DNA of 64,000 nucleotides from Herbihabitans rhizosphaerae (GTDB taxonomy: Bacteria; Actinomycetota; Actinomycetes; Mycobacteriales; Pseudonocardiaceae): the NCBI RefSeq assembly GCF_004216555.1, contig NZ_SGWQ01000006.1, positions 248,001 to 312,000 on the forward strand. The letters are read 5' to 3'. The notes under the pieces are model-generated. The model did no database searches and was not told the origin of the DNA. It saw nothing but the letters and a program-made list of their open reading frames with translations. Each line of letters begins with the position of its first letter. The first letter of the stretch is position 1. Both the position numbers and the translations under genes were made by a program. This document shows positions 34,781-44,443 of this stretch, one piece after another.

Positions 34781-34819
34781 GAATTTCCCTTTCGATGTTC
34801 GTGAAACAAAGGGGTGTTG

Positions 34820-36562
34820 CTACTTGAGAAACTTGCTTCCCTGAGTGATCGCGGACCACGCGTCGACGATTCCGTGACCGTAGAAGCCGTTGAACTCCTT
34901 CGTGCCCGCACAGGTCGCGGTGAACGTCTCGTCCCGCCCCTCGTTCAGGTAGTCCACGGTCGGCGGAACGGGGCACGGAGTCTTGGAAGCCGTTCCCTCC
35001 AACACCTTCTGCACCCGGTCCGGCTTCAAGCCGAACTCGCCGCCCTGGTTCCTGCCGTACTGGCTGACGATCAGCGCGGCCACACCCGCGGCATGCGGAG
35101 AGGCCATCGAGGTGCCCTGCAGGTACTGGTAGAAACCGCAGGTCCCGTCCGCCTGGCACGCTTTCTGCACACCGGCGTCGATGCCCTTCTGGGTGACGTT
35201 TCCGGCCTCGTCGATCAGACCCTCCGCGATTCCCACATTGCGCGGCAACGTCGACAGGGTCATGTTCTCGTTCGTGCGGTGCCACGGCGTGCCGAAGTAG
35301 TCGCGGAAATACCCGCCGGGCGCGGAAACGGAGATCTGCTCCAGCCCGTAGTTCGAGTAGTCCGCCTTCTTCTGCGACGGCCCGAGCGCCGAGACGCCGA
35401 TCGTGTGCGGGCCCTCGATCGGCAGGCTCAGGCAGCTCGCGTTGTCGATCTGCCGCTGGTACGCCCCGCCGGCCGGGAAGTTCGGGCTGGACGCGTCCGG
35501 CTGCGGCTTGCCGAGGTCGGAGTGCTGGTTGCCGAGCGACACCACCTGGCTGACGCCCTTGCGGTACGCGTAGTTCAGGCCACGGGTGACCGCGGTCTTG
35601 ATCAGCCGCTGCTGCTCCTGCAACTCCGGCGCGTCGGCCGGGTTGGCGTCGCAGTTGTACAGCCACGGGTCCACGAAGAAGGACATGTTCACCACGTCCA
35701 GCCCCGCGTCACCGGAGTACACCATCGCGTCCACGACCGGCTGCAGGAAGAACGAACCGGAGTCCTGGCCGCCACGGATGTTCACCAGCGTCACGTTCGG
35801 CGCGACACCGGAGACGCCGAAGCCGTTGGCCGCCGCGGCGATCGTGCCGGCGACGTGCGTGCCGTGGCCGCCGTCGTCCCAGTTCGCCGGGTCGACGCAG
35901 CCGCGGAACTCGCACGGCCCGTCCACGATCTGGCCGAGCTCGTCGTTCGGGATGTCGCGGGTGAAGTTGCGCGACAGCGCGGCGTCGAAGTTCGGCGCGA
36001 TGTCCGGGTGGCTGCCGTCGATGCCGGTGTCCAGCACGCCGACCTTCACCCGCTTGTCACCGGGCTGCTTGGTGCGCGCCAGGTCCGAGCGCACCATCTT
36101 CAAGCCCCACAGCTTCTCGTCCAGCGGGTCCATCGTGGACGCCGCGGCACGCGCCTGTGCCGGGCTCGCCGTGGTCGCGCGCGCACCGCGTTCGGTGGCG
36201 TCGCGCTTCGGCTTCACCGGGGTCCTCGGCGCGTGCCCGATCGCCTTGGCCGGCGCGACCGCGCTGACCGTGGCCGCCCGGTTGGACTTCAACCGCTCGG
36301 CGAATCCGGTGCGCGGCGCGGACACGGTCAGCAGGCCGACCGCCTTGTTCACGGTGACGACCGTGCCACCGGCCGCGCGCACCGCGTCCACAGTGGACTC
36401 AACACTCGCGCCCTCGGTCACGAGAATGTTGAAGTCCGTCGCCGCGCCGGACAGTGCGGCCGCCGGCGCCGCCGAGGCAGTGTTGTTCACTGCCACGACG
36501 ACGAGACCGGCGACCAGCGGCGCGACGAGCACCGCTGACATGAGTGATTTGCGAACCCTCAT
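34820..36562 (-). CDS. Secreted subtilisin-like protease S8, copy B
   Basis: A 580-residue paralogue of the adjacent protease with the same architecture: signal peptide (SAVLVAPLVAGLVVVAV), propeptide region, and catalytic Asp178 (GVLDTGIDG), His233 (HGTHVAGT) and Ser485 (GTSMASPHAAG). The linkers between propeptide and catalytic domain differ most, while active-site blocks are nearly identical, pointing to tandem duplication. The start ATG is followed by RVRKSL, matching KVRKSV in copy A. Confidence 0.95.
   Translation of the reverse strand: MRVRKSLMSAVLVAPLVAGLVVVAVNNTASAAPAAALSGAATDFNILVTEGASVESTVDAVRAAGGTVVTVNKAVGLLTVSAPRTGFAERLKSNRAATVSAVAPAKAIGHAPRTPVKPKRDATERGARATTASPAQARAAASTMDPLDEKLWGLKMVRSDLARTKQPGDKRVKVGVLDTGIDGSHPDIAPNFDAALSRNFTRDIPNDELGQIVDGPCEFRGCVDPANWDDGGHGTHVAGTIAAAANGFGVSGVAPNVTLVNIRGGQDSGSFFLQPVVDAMVYSGDAGLDVVNMSFFVDPWLYNCDANPADAPELQEQQRLIKTAVTRGLNYAYRKGVSQVVSLGNQHSDLGKPQPDASSPNFPAGGAYQRQIDNASCLSLPIEGPHTIGVSALGPSQKKADYSNYGLEQISVSAPGGYFRDYFGTPWHRTNENMTLSTLPRNVGIAEGLIDEAGNVTQKGIDAGVQKACQADGTCGFYQYLQGTSMASPHAAGVAALIVSQYGRNQGGEFGLKPDRVQKVLEGTASKTPCPVPPTVDYLNEGRDETFTATCAGTKEFNGFYGHGIVDAWSAITQGSKFLK
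36386..36398. repeat. GTCCACWGTGGAC palindrome, copy 3
   Basis: GTCCACAGTGGAC inside the second protease gene, propeptide region. Confidence 0.8.
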
Positions 36563-36626
36563 GCGTGTTGCCTCTCTCTATTCGGTTGGTGCAGGGTCCC
36601 CGACCGGTCTTTTGAGAGGTGTCACC

Positions 36627-37661
36627 TCACGGAACGACCTGGCGCTCCTCGGCGAAGTGGCAGGCGCTGTCGTGCCCGCCGAGACGCGAGATCAGCTCCG
36701 GCTGCTCCTCGGCGCAGAGGTCCTGCGCCTTCCAGCAACGCGTGCGGAACCGGCAGCCCGACGGCGGGTCGACCGGGCTCGGCACGTCGCCCTCGAGCCT
36801 GATCACCTGCCGCTGCCCGCGCAGCGACGGGTCCGGCACCGGCACCGCGGACAGCAGCGCCTGGGTGTACGGGTGCGTCGGGTGCTCGTAGATCTCGGTC
36901 TCGGTGCCGATCTCCACGACCTTGCCCAGGTACATCACCGCGACCCGGTCGGACAGGTGCCGCACCACGCCGAGGTCGTGCGCGATGAACATGTAGGACA
37001 GCCCGAACTCGTCCTGCAGATCGCCGAGCAGGTTCATCACCTGCGCCTGGATCGACACGTCCAGCGCGGACACCGGCTCGTCGCAGATGATCACCTGCGG
37101 CCGCAGGGCGAGCGCGCGGGCGATGCCGATGCGCTGCCGCTGACCGCCGGAGAACTGGTGCGGGTACCGGTTGATGTGCTCGGGGTTCAGCCCGACCACG
37201 TCCAGCAGGTCCTGCACCTTCTGGCGGCGCGAGGCCTTCGGCGCCACCTCGGGGTGGATCTCGAACGGCTCGCCGACGATGTCGCCGACCGTCATCCTCG
37301 GGTTCAGCGAGGTGTACGGGTCCTGCAGCACGATCTGGATGCTGCGGCGCAGCTTGCGCAGCTCGGAGCCGCGCATCTTGAAGATGTCGCGCCCCTCGAA
37401 CGTCGCCGAGCCGCTGGTCTGCGGCACCAGCCGCATCAGCACCTGCGCCAGCGTCGACTTGCCGCAGCCGGACTCCCCGACCACGCCGAGCGTCTCGCCG
37501 CGCTTCAGGTCGAACGACACGCCGTCGACGGCCTTCACATGGCCGACGGTGCGCTTGAACAGGATGCCGACCTGGACCGGGAAGTGCTTGACGAGATCAC
37601 GGACCTCGATGATCGACTCGCCGCCGCCCGGTGTCGCATCTGACTGGATCGCCTCAGACAC
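36627..37661 (-). CDS. oppF: Oligopeptide ABC transporter ATP-binding protein OppF/DppF-like
   Basis: A 344-residue ATPase, last gene of the transporter unit. Walker A is GESGCGKST, the signature is SGGQRQR, Walker B is [12 protein letters not shown], and the H-loop is FIAHDLGVV. The C-terminal oligopeptide-transporter extension has Cys residues ([15 protein letters not shown]) that bind an iron-sulfur cluster in relatives. GTG at 37661 was chosen because it overlaps the OppD stop by a few bases, giving coupled translation. Confidence 0.93.
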   Translation of the reverse strand: MSEAIQSDATPGGGESIIEVRDLVKHFPVQVGILFKRTVGHVKAVDGVSFDLKRGETLGVVGESGCGKSTLAQVLMRLVPQTSGSATFEGRDIFKMRGSELRKLRRSIQIVLQDPYTSLNPRMTVGDIVGEPFEIHPEVAPKASRRQKVQDLLDVVGLNPEHINRYPHQFSGGQRQRIGIARALALRPQVIICDEPVSALDVSIQAQVMNLLGDLQDEFGLSYMFIAHDLGVVRHLSDRVAVMYLGKVVEIGTETEIYEHPTHPYTQALLSAVPVPDPSLRGQRQVIRLEGDVPSPVDPPSGCRFRTRCWKAQDLCAEEQPELISRLGGHDSACHFAEERQVVP

Positions 37662-38676
37662 GGTTGACCAACTCCTCCGCGAAATGGCATGCGCTGGTGC
37701 GGCCGAGACCAAGATCCTTGGACTCGGGCAGCTCCACGGTGCAGATGTCCTGTGCCCTGGGGCACCGGGGTGCGAACGGGCAGCCCGGCGGGATGTTCAG
37801 CAGGCTCGGCGGCAGACCCTTGATCGTGTTCAGGGTCTGGCCGCGCTGGTCGAGCCTGGGCATCGAGTCCATCAGCGCCAGCGTGTAGGGGTGGCCCGGC
37901 ATGCGGTACAGCTCGGTCGCCGCCGCCCGCTCCACGATCCGGCCCGCGTACATGACCGCGATCTTGTCCGCGACCTCGGCGACCACACCGAGGTCGTGGG
38001 TGATCAGGATCAGGCCCATCTGCCGCTCGACCTGGATCTCCTTGAGCAGGTCCATGATCTGCGCCTGCACGGTCACGTCGAGCGCGGTGGTCGGCTCGTC
38101 GGCGATCAGCACCTCGGGGTCCAGCGCCAGCGACATCGCGATCATCGCGCGCTGCCGCATACCGCCGGAGAACTCGTGCGGGTACTGCTTCACCCGCCCC
38201 TTGGCGTTCGGGATCTTCACCATGTCGAGCAGCTCGATGGCGCGTTTCTGCGCCTCCTTGCGCGACATGCCGCGCCGCAGCCGGAGCTGCTCGCCGATCT
38301 GGAACCCGACGGTGTAGACGGGATTCAGCGACGACAGCGCGTCCTGGAAGATGATCGAGATGCCCTCGGCGCGGATCTCACGCCTGCGGGTATCGCTCAG
38401 CTTGAGCAGGTCCTCACCGTGGTAGCGGATCTCGCCGCCGGTGATCACACCAGGCGGCATATCCACGATTCCCATGATCGCCTGCGCGGTGACACTCTTT
38501 CCGGAACCCGATTCTCCAAGCACCGCAAGGGTTTCACCGGCGTGCACGTTGTAGCTCACGCCGTTGAGGACCTTGGCGACACCGTCGGAGGTACGGAACT
38601 CCAACCAGAGGTCGTCGACCTCGAGGAGGAGCTCGGAATTCGAGTGGTCCCCGTTCGAATAGTCCACTGTGGACAT
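37654..38676 (-). CDS. oppD: Oligopeptide ABC transporter ATP-binding protein OppD/DppD-like
   Basis: A 340-residue ATPase pairing with OppF. Walker A is [12 protein letters not shown], the signature is [10 protein letters not shown], Walker B is [12 protein letters not shown], and the C-terminal cysteine motif is [14 protein letters not shown]. The N-terminus contains the palindrome-coded STVDYSN (38662-38674). It is the third gene of the B-C-D-F order. Confidence 0.93.
   Translation of the reverse strand: MSTVDYSNGDHSNSELLLEVDDLWLEFRTSDGVAKVLNGVSYNVHAGETLAVLGESGSGKSVTAQAIMGIVDMPPGVITGGEIRYHGEDLLKLSDTRRREIRAEGISIIFQDALSSLNPVYTVGFQIGEQLRLRRGMSRKEAQKRAIELLDMVKIPNAKGRVKQYPHEFSGGMRQRAMIAMSLALDPEVLIADEPTTALDVTVQAQIMDLLKEIQVERQMGLILITHDLGVVAEVADKIAVMYAGRIVERAAATELYRMPGHPYTLALMDSMPRLDQRGQTLNTIKGLPPSLLNIPPGCPFAPRCPRAQDICTVELPESKDLGLGRTSACHFAEELVNRV
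38662..38674. repeat. GTCCACWGTGGAC palindrome, copy 4
   Basis: GTCCACTGTGGAC at the first codons of oppD, next to the start codon. Confidence 0.8.
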
Positions 38677-38689
38677 GTGGTGGGTACTC

Positions 38690-39643
38690 CTACCGTAGCT
38701 TCGGGTCGAGTGCGTCGCGCACGGCGTCGCCGAGCATCACGAATGCGAGCACCGTGAGCACGAGGAAGCCGGCCGGGAACAGCAGCAGGTGCGGCGCGTG
38801 CTGGACGTAGTCGCGGGACTCCGCGATCATCACGCCCCAGGAGATGGCCGGTGCGCGCAGCCCGATGCCGAGGAACGACAGCGTCGCCTCGACGCCGATC
38901 GTGGCACCGAACAGGATCGTCGCGTACACCATCACGGGTGCCATGCAGTTCGGCAGCATGTGCTTGGTGATGATCCGGAACGAGTTCGCGCCGAGCGCGC
39001 GGGCCGCCTTCACGTAGTCCTGCTGCTTGGCCGAGATCGCCGCGGAGCGCATGATCCGCATCGCGACCGGCCAGGTCAACGCGGAGATCACCAGCACCAC
39101 CACGATGACCAGGCCGAAGGCGCTCTTCAAGCCCGCGGCACGGAACGCCGACAGGATCACGATCGCGCCGAGTACGAACGGCAGGCCGAAGAACACGTCC
39201 CCGATGCGGGACAGGATGCCGTCCAGCCAACCGCCGGCATAGCCGCCGATGACACCGACCGTGCCGCCGATCAGGACCGTGAGCAGACTCGCGAAGAAGC
39301 CGACCAGCAGCGACCACTTCGCGCCGTGCGCGACCCCCGCCATGATGTCGCGACCCTGGAAGTCGTAGCCGAACCAGGCGTCCGCGGACGGCTTGAGCAT
39401 CTGCCGCTGCAGATCCTGGTGGGTCGGGTCGGCGGAAGTGAACATCGACGGGAACACGGCCAGGATGATCATGAACGTGATGATCACCATCGAGATGATG
39501 AAGGTCGGCCGCTTGCGCAGGTTCCGCCACGCGTCCGACCACAGGCTGCGTGACTTGCCGGTGGTGGGCTCCGCGTGCTCGGCCGCGGTGACGTAGGCGC
39601 CTGCGCTGTCCACCGCGGTGCTTGCCGCTGTCGGGTCACTCAT
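38690..39643 (-). CDS. oppC: Oligopeptide ABC transporter permease OppC/DppC-like
   Basis: A 317-residue inner-membrane permease with an N-terminal extension (SLWSDAWRNLRKRPTFI) and six helices. The EAA coupling loop is KAARALGANSFRIITKHMLP. Its start overlaps the OppB stop by 8 bp. It forms the channel with OppB. Confidence 0.93.
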   Translation of the reverse strand: MSDPTAASTAVDSAGAYVTAAEHAEPTTGKSRSLWSDAWRNLRKRPTFIISMVIITFMIILAVFPSMFTSADPTHQDLQRQMLKPSADAWFGYDFQGRDIMAGVAHGAKWSLLVGFFASLLTVLIGGTVGVIGGYAGGWLDGILSRIGDVFFGLPFVLGAIVILSAFRAAGLKSAFGLVIVVVLVISALTWPVAMRIMRSAAISAKQQDYVKAARALGANSFRIITKHMLPNCMAPVMVYATILFGATIGVEATLSFLGIGLRAPAISWGVMIAESRDYVQHAPHLLLFPAGFLVLTVLAFVMLGDAVRDALDPKLR

Positions 39644-40562
39644 AACGGATCCTCGGGTCGAGAACGGCGTACAGCAGGTCGATGAGCAGGTTGACGATCA
39701 GGAAGACGATCACCAGCAGGACCACGACGCCGGTGACCGTGATGTTTTCCTTCTGCAGGATCGCGTCGTAGGTCATCTTGCCGATGCCCTGGATGCCGAA
39801 GATGCCCTCGGTCACGATCGCGCCGCCCATCAGCGAGCCGAGGTCGGTGCCCAGGAAGGTGATCACCGGGATCATGGAGTTGCGCATCAGGTGCACGCCC
39901 ACCACACGGCTGGGCTTGAGGCCCTTGGCCACCGCGGTGCGCACGTAGTCGGAGCGCTTGTTCTCCATGAGCGACGTTCTGGTCAGCCGTGCCACGTAGG
40001 CCAGCGACAAACTGCCGAGCACGAAGGCAGGTAGCAACAGTTCGCCGAGCGTCGGGTCGCTGGACACGACGGGATCGACCCACTCGAGCTCGAAGCCGAG
40101 CAGGATCTGCAGCGCGAAACCGGTGACGAAGACCGGCAGCGAGATCAGGAACAGCGTCGAGACCAGGACCAGATTGTCCAGGAAGCCCTTGCCGCGCAGG
40201 CCGGTGAGGACGCCGGCGATGACACCGATGATCGCCTCGATGACCACCGCGAGCGCGGCCAGCTGAACGGAAACCGGATACCTCAGCGCGATGAGCTCAC
40301 CGACGGAGTTGCCGTTGTACGTCTCCCCGAAGTCGCCCTGCACCAGGTTGCCCAGGTACTGGAAGTACTGGCTGAAGATGTTGTCGTCCAGGTGGAACTT
40401 CTCGTTCATCTTCGCGATGAACCCGGGCTCGCACGGCCGTTCGCCGCACATGCCGGCGAACGGGTCGCCGGGTACCGCCCAGACGAGTACATAGATAAGG
40501 AACGTCGTTCCTAGGAATACCGGGATCAGCTGAAGCAGCCGCCGGATGACGTACCGGCCCAT
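39636..40562 (-). CDS. oppB: Oligopeptide ABC transporter permease OppB/DppB-like
   Basis: A 308-residue permease with six helices, starting with the family motif GRYVIRRLLQLIPVFLG. The EAA loop is RTAVAKGLKPSRVVGVHLMR. It heads the four membrane and ATPase genes and follows a binding-protein gene after a 74-bp gap with a hairpin. Confidence 0.93.
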   Translation of the reverse strand: MGRYVIRRLLQLIPVFLGTTFLIYVLVWAVPGDPFAGMCGERPCEPGFIAKMNEKFHLDDNIFSQYFQYLGNLVQGDFGETYNGNSVGELIALRYPVSVQLAALAVVIEAIIGVIAGVLTGLRGKGFLDNLVLVSTLFLISLPVFVTGFALQILLGFELEWVDPVVSSDPTLGELLLPAFVLGSLSLAYVARLTRTSLMENKRSDYVRTAVAKGLKPSRVVGVHLMRNSMIPVITFLGTDLGSLMGGAIVTEGIFGIQGIGKMTYDAILQKENITVTGVVVLLVIVFLIVNLLIDLLYAVLDPRIRYE

Positions 40563-40589
40563 TGACCTCTCTTCTCTCCTTCATCGCAC

Positions 40590-40623
40590 CGGGGCTGGCC
40601 CACAACGCTGTGGGCCAGCCCCG
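40590..40623 (-). terminator. Hairpin between binding protein and permease genes
   Basis: A 15-bp stem closed by ACGC. The left arm 40590-40604 contains GGGGCTGGCCCACA and the right arm 40609-40623 contains TGTGGGCCAGCCCC. In such operons this hairpin often lets the binding protein mRNA outlast the rest, by partial termination or 3' protection. Confidence 0.8.
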
Positions 40624-40636
40624 TACCTGTTTGCGA

Positions 40637-42283
40637 TCAGGCGACCTCGACCGTGAGGAGGTCCAGTTCGCGCTGAGGCGTCATACGGACGTTCTTCAGC
40701 TTGTTGGACCAGCCGTACTGGACGGAGGTGTTCCACAGCGGGATCGCCGGCATGTCGTTGGCGATCATGCCTTCGGCCTCGTGGTACAGCTTGTCCGCTT
40801 CCTGCTGGCTCCGGGCGTACGCCACGTCGCCCTCGGCAAGCTTGGTGTCGACAGCCCTGTTGGAGTACGCACCATCGTTGGAAGATCCGCCGGTCTTGTA
40901 CAGCGGGTTCAGGAAGTTTTCCACGTACGGGTAGTCGGCCTGCCACCCACCGCGGTAGATCGCGGTGTGCGAGTGCGCGTTGGTCTTCTGCCGCATCTCA
41001 CCGAAGGTCTGCACCGGGACGAAGTTGCACTCCCGGCCCAGCGCGTTGCGGATCTGGCCGCACGCCGCCGTCGCCCACTCGCGGTGGCCACCGTCGGCGT
41101 TCGAGGTGATCTCGATCGCGCCCTGGTAGCCGGACTTCTCGAACAGCTCCTTGGCCTTCTGCGGGTTGTACTCGCAGAACTCGCCGCAGCCGCCGTCGGA
41201 CCAACCGGGCAGACCCGGAATGCCGTAGCCCTTGACCGGCTTACGCGTACCGGCGAACACCTTCTCGGTGATCTCCTGCCGGTTGATCGCCATCGAGATC
41301 GACTTGCGGAAGTCGGCGTTGGAGAACTTCTTGTCGTACAGCGGGAAGACGATGATCTGGATCGCCAGGTTGTCCTGGTTCCCGTTGCGGTCCTTCAACT
41401 CCGTCTTGTAGAGGTTGTTCACCAGCTTCGACGGGGCGACCGTGTCGATGAAGTCCAACTCGTTGGAGCGCACGGCCGCGTAGCCGGCCTCCAGGTCCTT
41501 GCCGAAGTCGAACTTGGCCTTCTTGATCTTCGGTTTGGCGCCCTGGTACTCCTCGAACCGCTCGACCTTCACCTCGCGGCCGGGCACGCGGGAGGTGAAC
41601 TTGAACGGCCCGTTGCCGATCGGCTTCTCCTCGAACGCCTTCGGGTCCTTGAAGAACGAGTCCGGCAGCGGCGAGTACACGCCGTAACCGATCTTGAGCT
41701 TGAAAACGCCGTGAGATTCGGTGAAGTCGACGGTGAACTGGTAGTCGTCCACCTTCTTCAGGCCGGACATCTTGTCCGACTTGGGCTCGGGCGCCTTCTG
41801 CGGACCGTCCTCGTCCGGGTCGGAGGTGTGCACGTCGTCGTAGCCCGCGATGGCGTCGAAGAAGCTCGAACCCTGCTGGCCGTTCTTCGAGTTGGCCGTG
41901 TAGTTCCAGGCGTTGACGTAGTTGTCGGCCTTGACGTCGGTGTTGTCGTGGAACTTCCAGCCCTTCTTCAACACCACGGTCATCTTCTTGCCGTCAGGGG
42001 TGATGTCCACCCTCTCGGCGTTGGCCATCTTCGTCTCGTTGGTCACCGGGTCGTACTCGGTCAGGCCGGTGAACAACATGTCGATGATCTTGCTACCACC
42101 GGTCTCGGTGGTGTTGCCCGGAACCAACGGGTTCTCCGGCTCGGTGCCGTGCACGGAGACCTCATGGGTCTCGTTGTTGGCTCCGCTGCCGCTGCCGCTG
42201 TCACCGCCGCCGCCACAACCGGCGACAGCGAGCGCGACCGAAACCGGCAGCGCCGTCAAGGACAGTGCACGTCCTTTTCGCAT
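40637..42283 (-). CDS. Oligopeptide-binding lipoprotein, copy 1
   Basis: A 548-residue substrate-binding protein (SBP family 5). The lipoprotein signal is RKGRALSLTALPVSVALA with lipobox VAGC. Family segments include PENPLVPGNTTETGGSKIID, VVLKKGWKFHDNT and RKSISMAINRQEI. It delivers peptides to OppBCDF. ATG 42283 was chosen over 42301 because GGAGAGGA lies about 8 bp upstream. It is very similar to the next gene upstream. Confidence 0.93.
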   Translation of the reverse strand: MRKGRALSLTALPVSVALAVAGCGGGGDSGSGSGANNETHEVSVHGTEPENPLVPGNTTETGGSKIIDMLFTGLTEYDPVTNETKMANAERVDITPDGKKMTVVLKKGWKFHDNTDVKADNYVNAWNYTANSKNGQQGSSFFDAIAGYDDVHTSDPDEDGPQKAPEPKSDKMSGLKKVDDYQFTVDFTESHGVFKLKIGYGVYSPLPDSFFKDPKAFEEKPIGNGPFKFTSRVPGREVKVERFEEYQGAKPKIKKAKFDFGKDLEAGYAAVRSNELDFIDTVAPSKLVNNLYKTELKDRNGNQDNLAIQIIVFPLYDKKFSNADFRKSISMAINRQEITEKVFAGTRKPVKGYGIPGLPGWSDGGCGEFCEYNPQKAKELFEKSGYQGAIEITSNADGGHREWATAACGQIRNALGRECNFVPVQTFGEMRQKTNAHSHTAIYRGGWQADYPYVENFLNPLYKTGGSSNDGAYSNRAVDTKLAEGDVAYARSQQEADKLYHEAEGMIANDMPAIPLWNTSVQYGWSNKLKNVRMTPQRELDLLTVEVA

Positions 42284-42589
42284 GTGTGCGTCCTCTCCCA
42301 CTTACATGGCGGCTCGCCTTACGCGAGCACAGCCCTTACCGGTGACGGGAACTCACGTCCCAGACCGTAGTGAGGGACCGTAATCCGGACTGAGGGCTAA
42401 GCCACACCGGAGCCGGTCACAAAGCCGTCACGATGCGGCCCTGTCAACCGATTTACCCGAGTTCACTACGGTTCGTGTCCGCCCGCGTCCTCCTGGTATC
42501 GCAAACTGAAAGAGGATTTAAGGCTACGACTCGGCATCACCAAGCAAGATGTGGCGATAACTGGGAAAAACCGGGAATTCGTCGGGACA

Positions 42590-42629
42590 TCCGCTGGTCG
42601 GGCACCTGGCCGGCCATCCGACCAGCGGA
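42590..42629 (-). terminator. Terminator of binding-protein copy 2
   Basis: A 12-bp stem: TCCGCTGGTCGG (42590-42601) pairs with CCGACCAGCGGA (42618-42629). It lies 28 bp past the stop of copy 2 in its direction of transcription. Confidence 0.75.
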
Positions 42630-42631
42630 CT

Positions 42632-42644
42632 GTCCACTGTGGAC
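42632..42644. repeat. GTCCACWGTGGAC palindrome, copy 5
   Basis: GTCCACTGTGGAC between the copy 2 stop codon and its terminator, intergenic. Confidence 0.8.
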
Positions 42645-42656
42645 CTGAGTACTCGG

Positions 42657-44297
42657 TCAGCCCACTTCGACGTTGATCAGATCGAGTTCGCGCTGAGGCG
42701 TGATCCGAACGTTCTTCAACCGCTTGGACCAACCGTACTGCGTGGTGGTGTTCCACAGCGGCACCGCGGGCATGTCCTTGGCGATCATGCCCTCGGCCTC
42801 GTGGTACAGGCGGTAGGCCTCCGGCGGGCTGGTCGCGAACGCGACGTCGGCCTGCGACAGCTTCTCGTCGACGGCCCTGTTGCTGTAGTTGCCGTCGTTG
42901 GACGATCCGCCGGACTTGTACAGCGGGTTCAGGAAGTTCTCGATGTCCGGGTAGTCCGCGATCCAGCCGCCACGGTAGATGGCGTTGTGCGAGTGCGCGT
43001 TGGTCTTCTGGCGCATCTCACCGAAGGTCTGCACCGGGACGAAGTTGCACTCCCGACCCAGCGCGTTGCGAATCTGACCACAGGCGGCGGTCGCCCATTC
43101 GCGGTGCCCACCGTCGGCGTTCGAGGTGATCTCGATCGGGCCCTGGTAGCCCGATTTGTCGAACAGCTCCTTGGCCTTCTGCGGGTTGTACTCGCAGAAC
43201 TCGCCGCAGCCGCCATCGGTCCAGCCCGGCAGGTTCGGCACGCCGTAGCCCTTGACCGGCTTTCGGTTTCCGGCGAAGACCTTCTCGGTGATCTCCTGCC
43301 GGTTGATCGCCATCGAGATCGCCTTGCGGAAGTCCGGGTTGGCGAACTTCTTGTCGTACAAGGGGAACACGATGATCTGAATGGACATCAGGTCACCGGA
43401 ACCGCTGCGGTCCTTCAACTCCGTCTTGTAGAGGTTGCTCACCAGCTTCGACGGCGCGATCGTGTCGATGAAGTCCAGCTCGTTGGAGCGCACGGCCGCG
43501 TAGCCGGCCTCCAGGTCCTTACCGAAGTCGAACTTCACCTTCTTGACCTTCGGCTTCTGGCCGAGGAACGCGTCGAACCGCTCGACCTTCAACTCCTGGC
43601 TGGGCAGCCGGGACACGAACTTGAACGGGCCGTTGCCGACCGGCTTGTCCTCGAACGCCTTCGGATCCTTGAAGAACGAGTCGGGGAGCGGGGAGAAGAC
43701 TCCGTAACCCAGCTTCTTCTGGAACACCGCGTGCGACTTGGTGAAGTCGACGGTGAACTGGTAGTCGTCCACCTTCTTCAAGCCGGACATCTTGTCGGTC
43801 TTCGGCTCGGGCGCCTTCTGCGGACCGTTCTCGTCCGGGTCGGTCGTGTGCACGTCCTCGTAGCCGACGACCGGCTCGAAGAAGCTCGCGCCCTGCTGGC
43901 CGCTCTTCGAGTTGGCCGTGTAGTTCCAGGCGTTGATGTAGTTGTCGGCCTTGACCTCGGTGTTGTCGTGGAACTTCCAGCCCTTCTTCAACACCACCGT
44001 CATCTTCTTGCCGTCCGGCGACACGTCGATCTTCTCGGCGTTGGCCAGCTTGGTCTCGTAGGTGACGGAGTCGTACTCGGTCAGACCGGTGAACAGCGCG
44101 TCGATGATCTTGCTACCGCCGGCCTCCGTGGTGTTGCCAGGAACCAGCGGGTTCTCCGGCTCGGTGCCGTGCACCGTGATCTCGGTGGACTCGTTGTCGC
44201 CACCCGATCCGGAGTTTCCACCGCCGCCACAACCGGCGACGGCGAGCGCCACCGAAACCGGCAGCGCAATCAAGGACAGCGCTCGTCCTTTTCGCAT
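42657..44297 (-). CDS. Oligopeptide-binding lipoprotein, copy 2
   Basis: A 546-residue SBP family 5 lipoprotein, nearly identical at the N-terminus to copy 1 (RKGRALSLIALPVSVALAVAGC) and alike throughout (PENPLVPGNTTEAGGSKIID). The lipobox Cys lies near residue 22. Its own terminator and upstream region separate it from copy 1, so expression may differ. ATG 44297 has GGAGGA upstream. Confidence 0.93.
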   Translation of the reverse strand: MRKGRALSLIALPVSVALAVAGCGGGGNSGSGGDNESTEITVHGTEPENPLVPGNTTEAGGSKIIDALFTGLTEYDSVTYETKLANAEKIDVSPDGKKMTVVLKKGWKFHDNTEVKADNYINAWNYTANSKSGQQGASFFEPVVGYEDVHTTDPDENGPQKAPEPKTDKMSGLKKVDDYQFTVDFTKSHAVFQKKLGYGVFSPLPDSFFKDPKAFEDKPVGNGPFKFVSRLPSQELKVERFDAFLGQKPKVKKVKFDFGKDLEAGYAAVRSNELDFIDTIAPSKLVSNLYKTELKDRSGSGDLMSIQIIVFPLYDKKFANPDFRKAISMAINRQEITEKVFAGNRKPVKGYGVPNLPGWTDGGCGEFCEYNPQKAKELFDKSGYQGPIEITSNADGGHREWATAACGQIRNALGRECNFVPVQTFGEMRQKTNAHSHNAIYRGGWIADYPDIENFLNPLYKSGGSSNDGNYSNRAVDEKLSQADVAFATSPPEAYRLYHEAEGMIAKDMPAVPLWNTTTQYGWSKRLKNVRITPQRELDLINVEVG

Positions 44298-44368
44298 CTG
44301 TGCGTCCTCCTGTTGGTTCGACGGGGTTTCCCGAACCGTTTGGGGAGGCACCGTAAGGGAGGATCGCC

Positions 44369-44405
44369 ACCTGAAACAGCATTCAGCTTAAGGTGAGTTT
44401 CAGGT
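44369..44405 (-). terminator. Possible terminator of binding-protein copy 3
   Basis: Arms ACCTGAAAC (44369-44377) and GTTTCAGGT (44397-44405) enclose a 19-nt loop, 39 bp past the copy 3 stop. The stem is only 9 bp. Confidence 0.5.
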
Positions 44406-44443
44406 TGTCCGATTCAGTACTTAAGTAGCTTTTCAAGCATTCG

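Larger units (their letters stand above)
42284..42656. other. Spacer between binding-protein copies 1 and 2
   Basis: This 373-bp gap holds the promoter region of copy 1, a terminator hairpin for copy 2 (42590-42629) and one GTCCACWGTGGAC palindrome (42632-42644). I see no gene. Codon-poor, AT-richer sequence near 42480-42580 may be the promoter. Confidence 0.6.

Noticed and set aside
32861-36538. Two long plus-strand frames over the subtilisin genes
   Set aside because: Shadows of the minus-strand proteases, which have complete catalytic triads and signal peptides.
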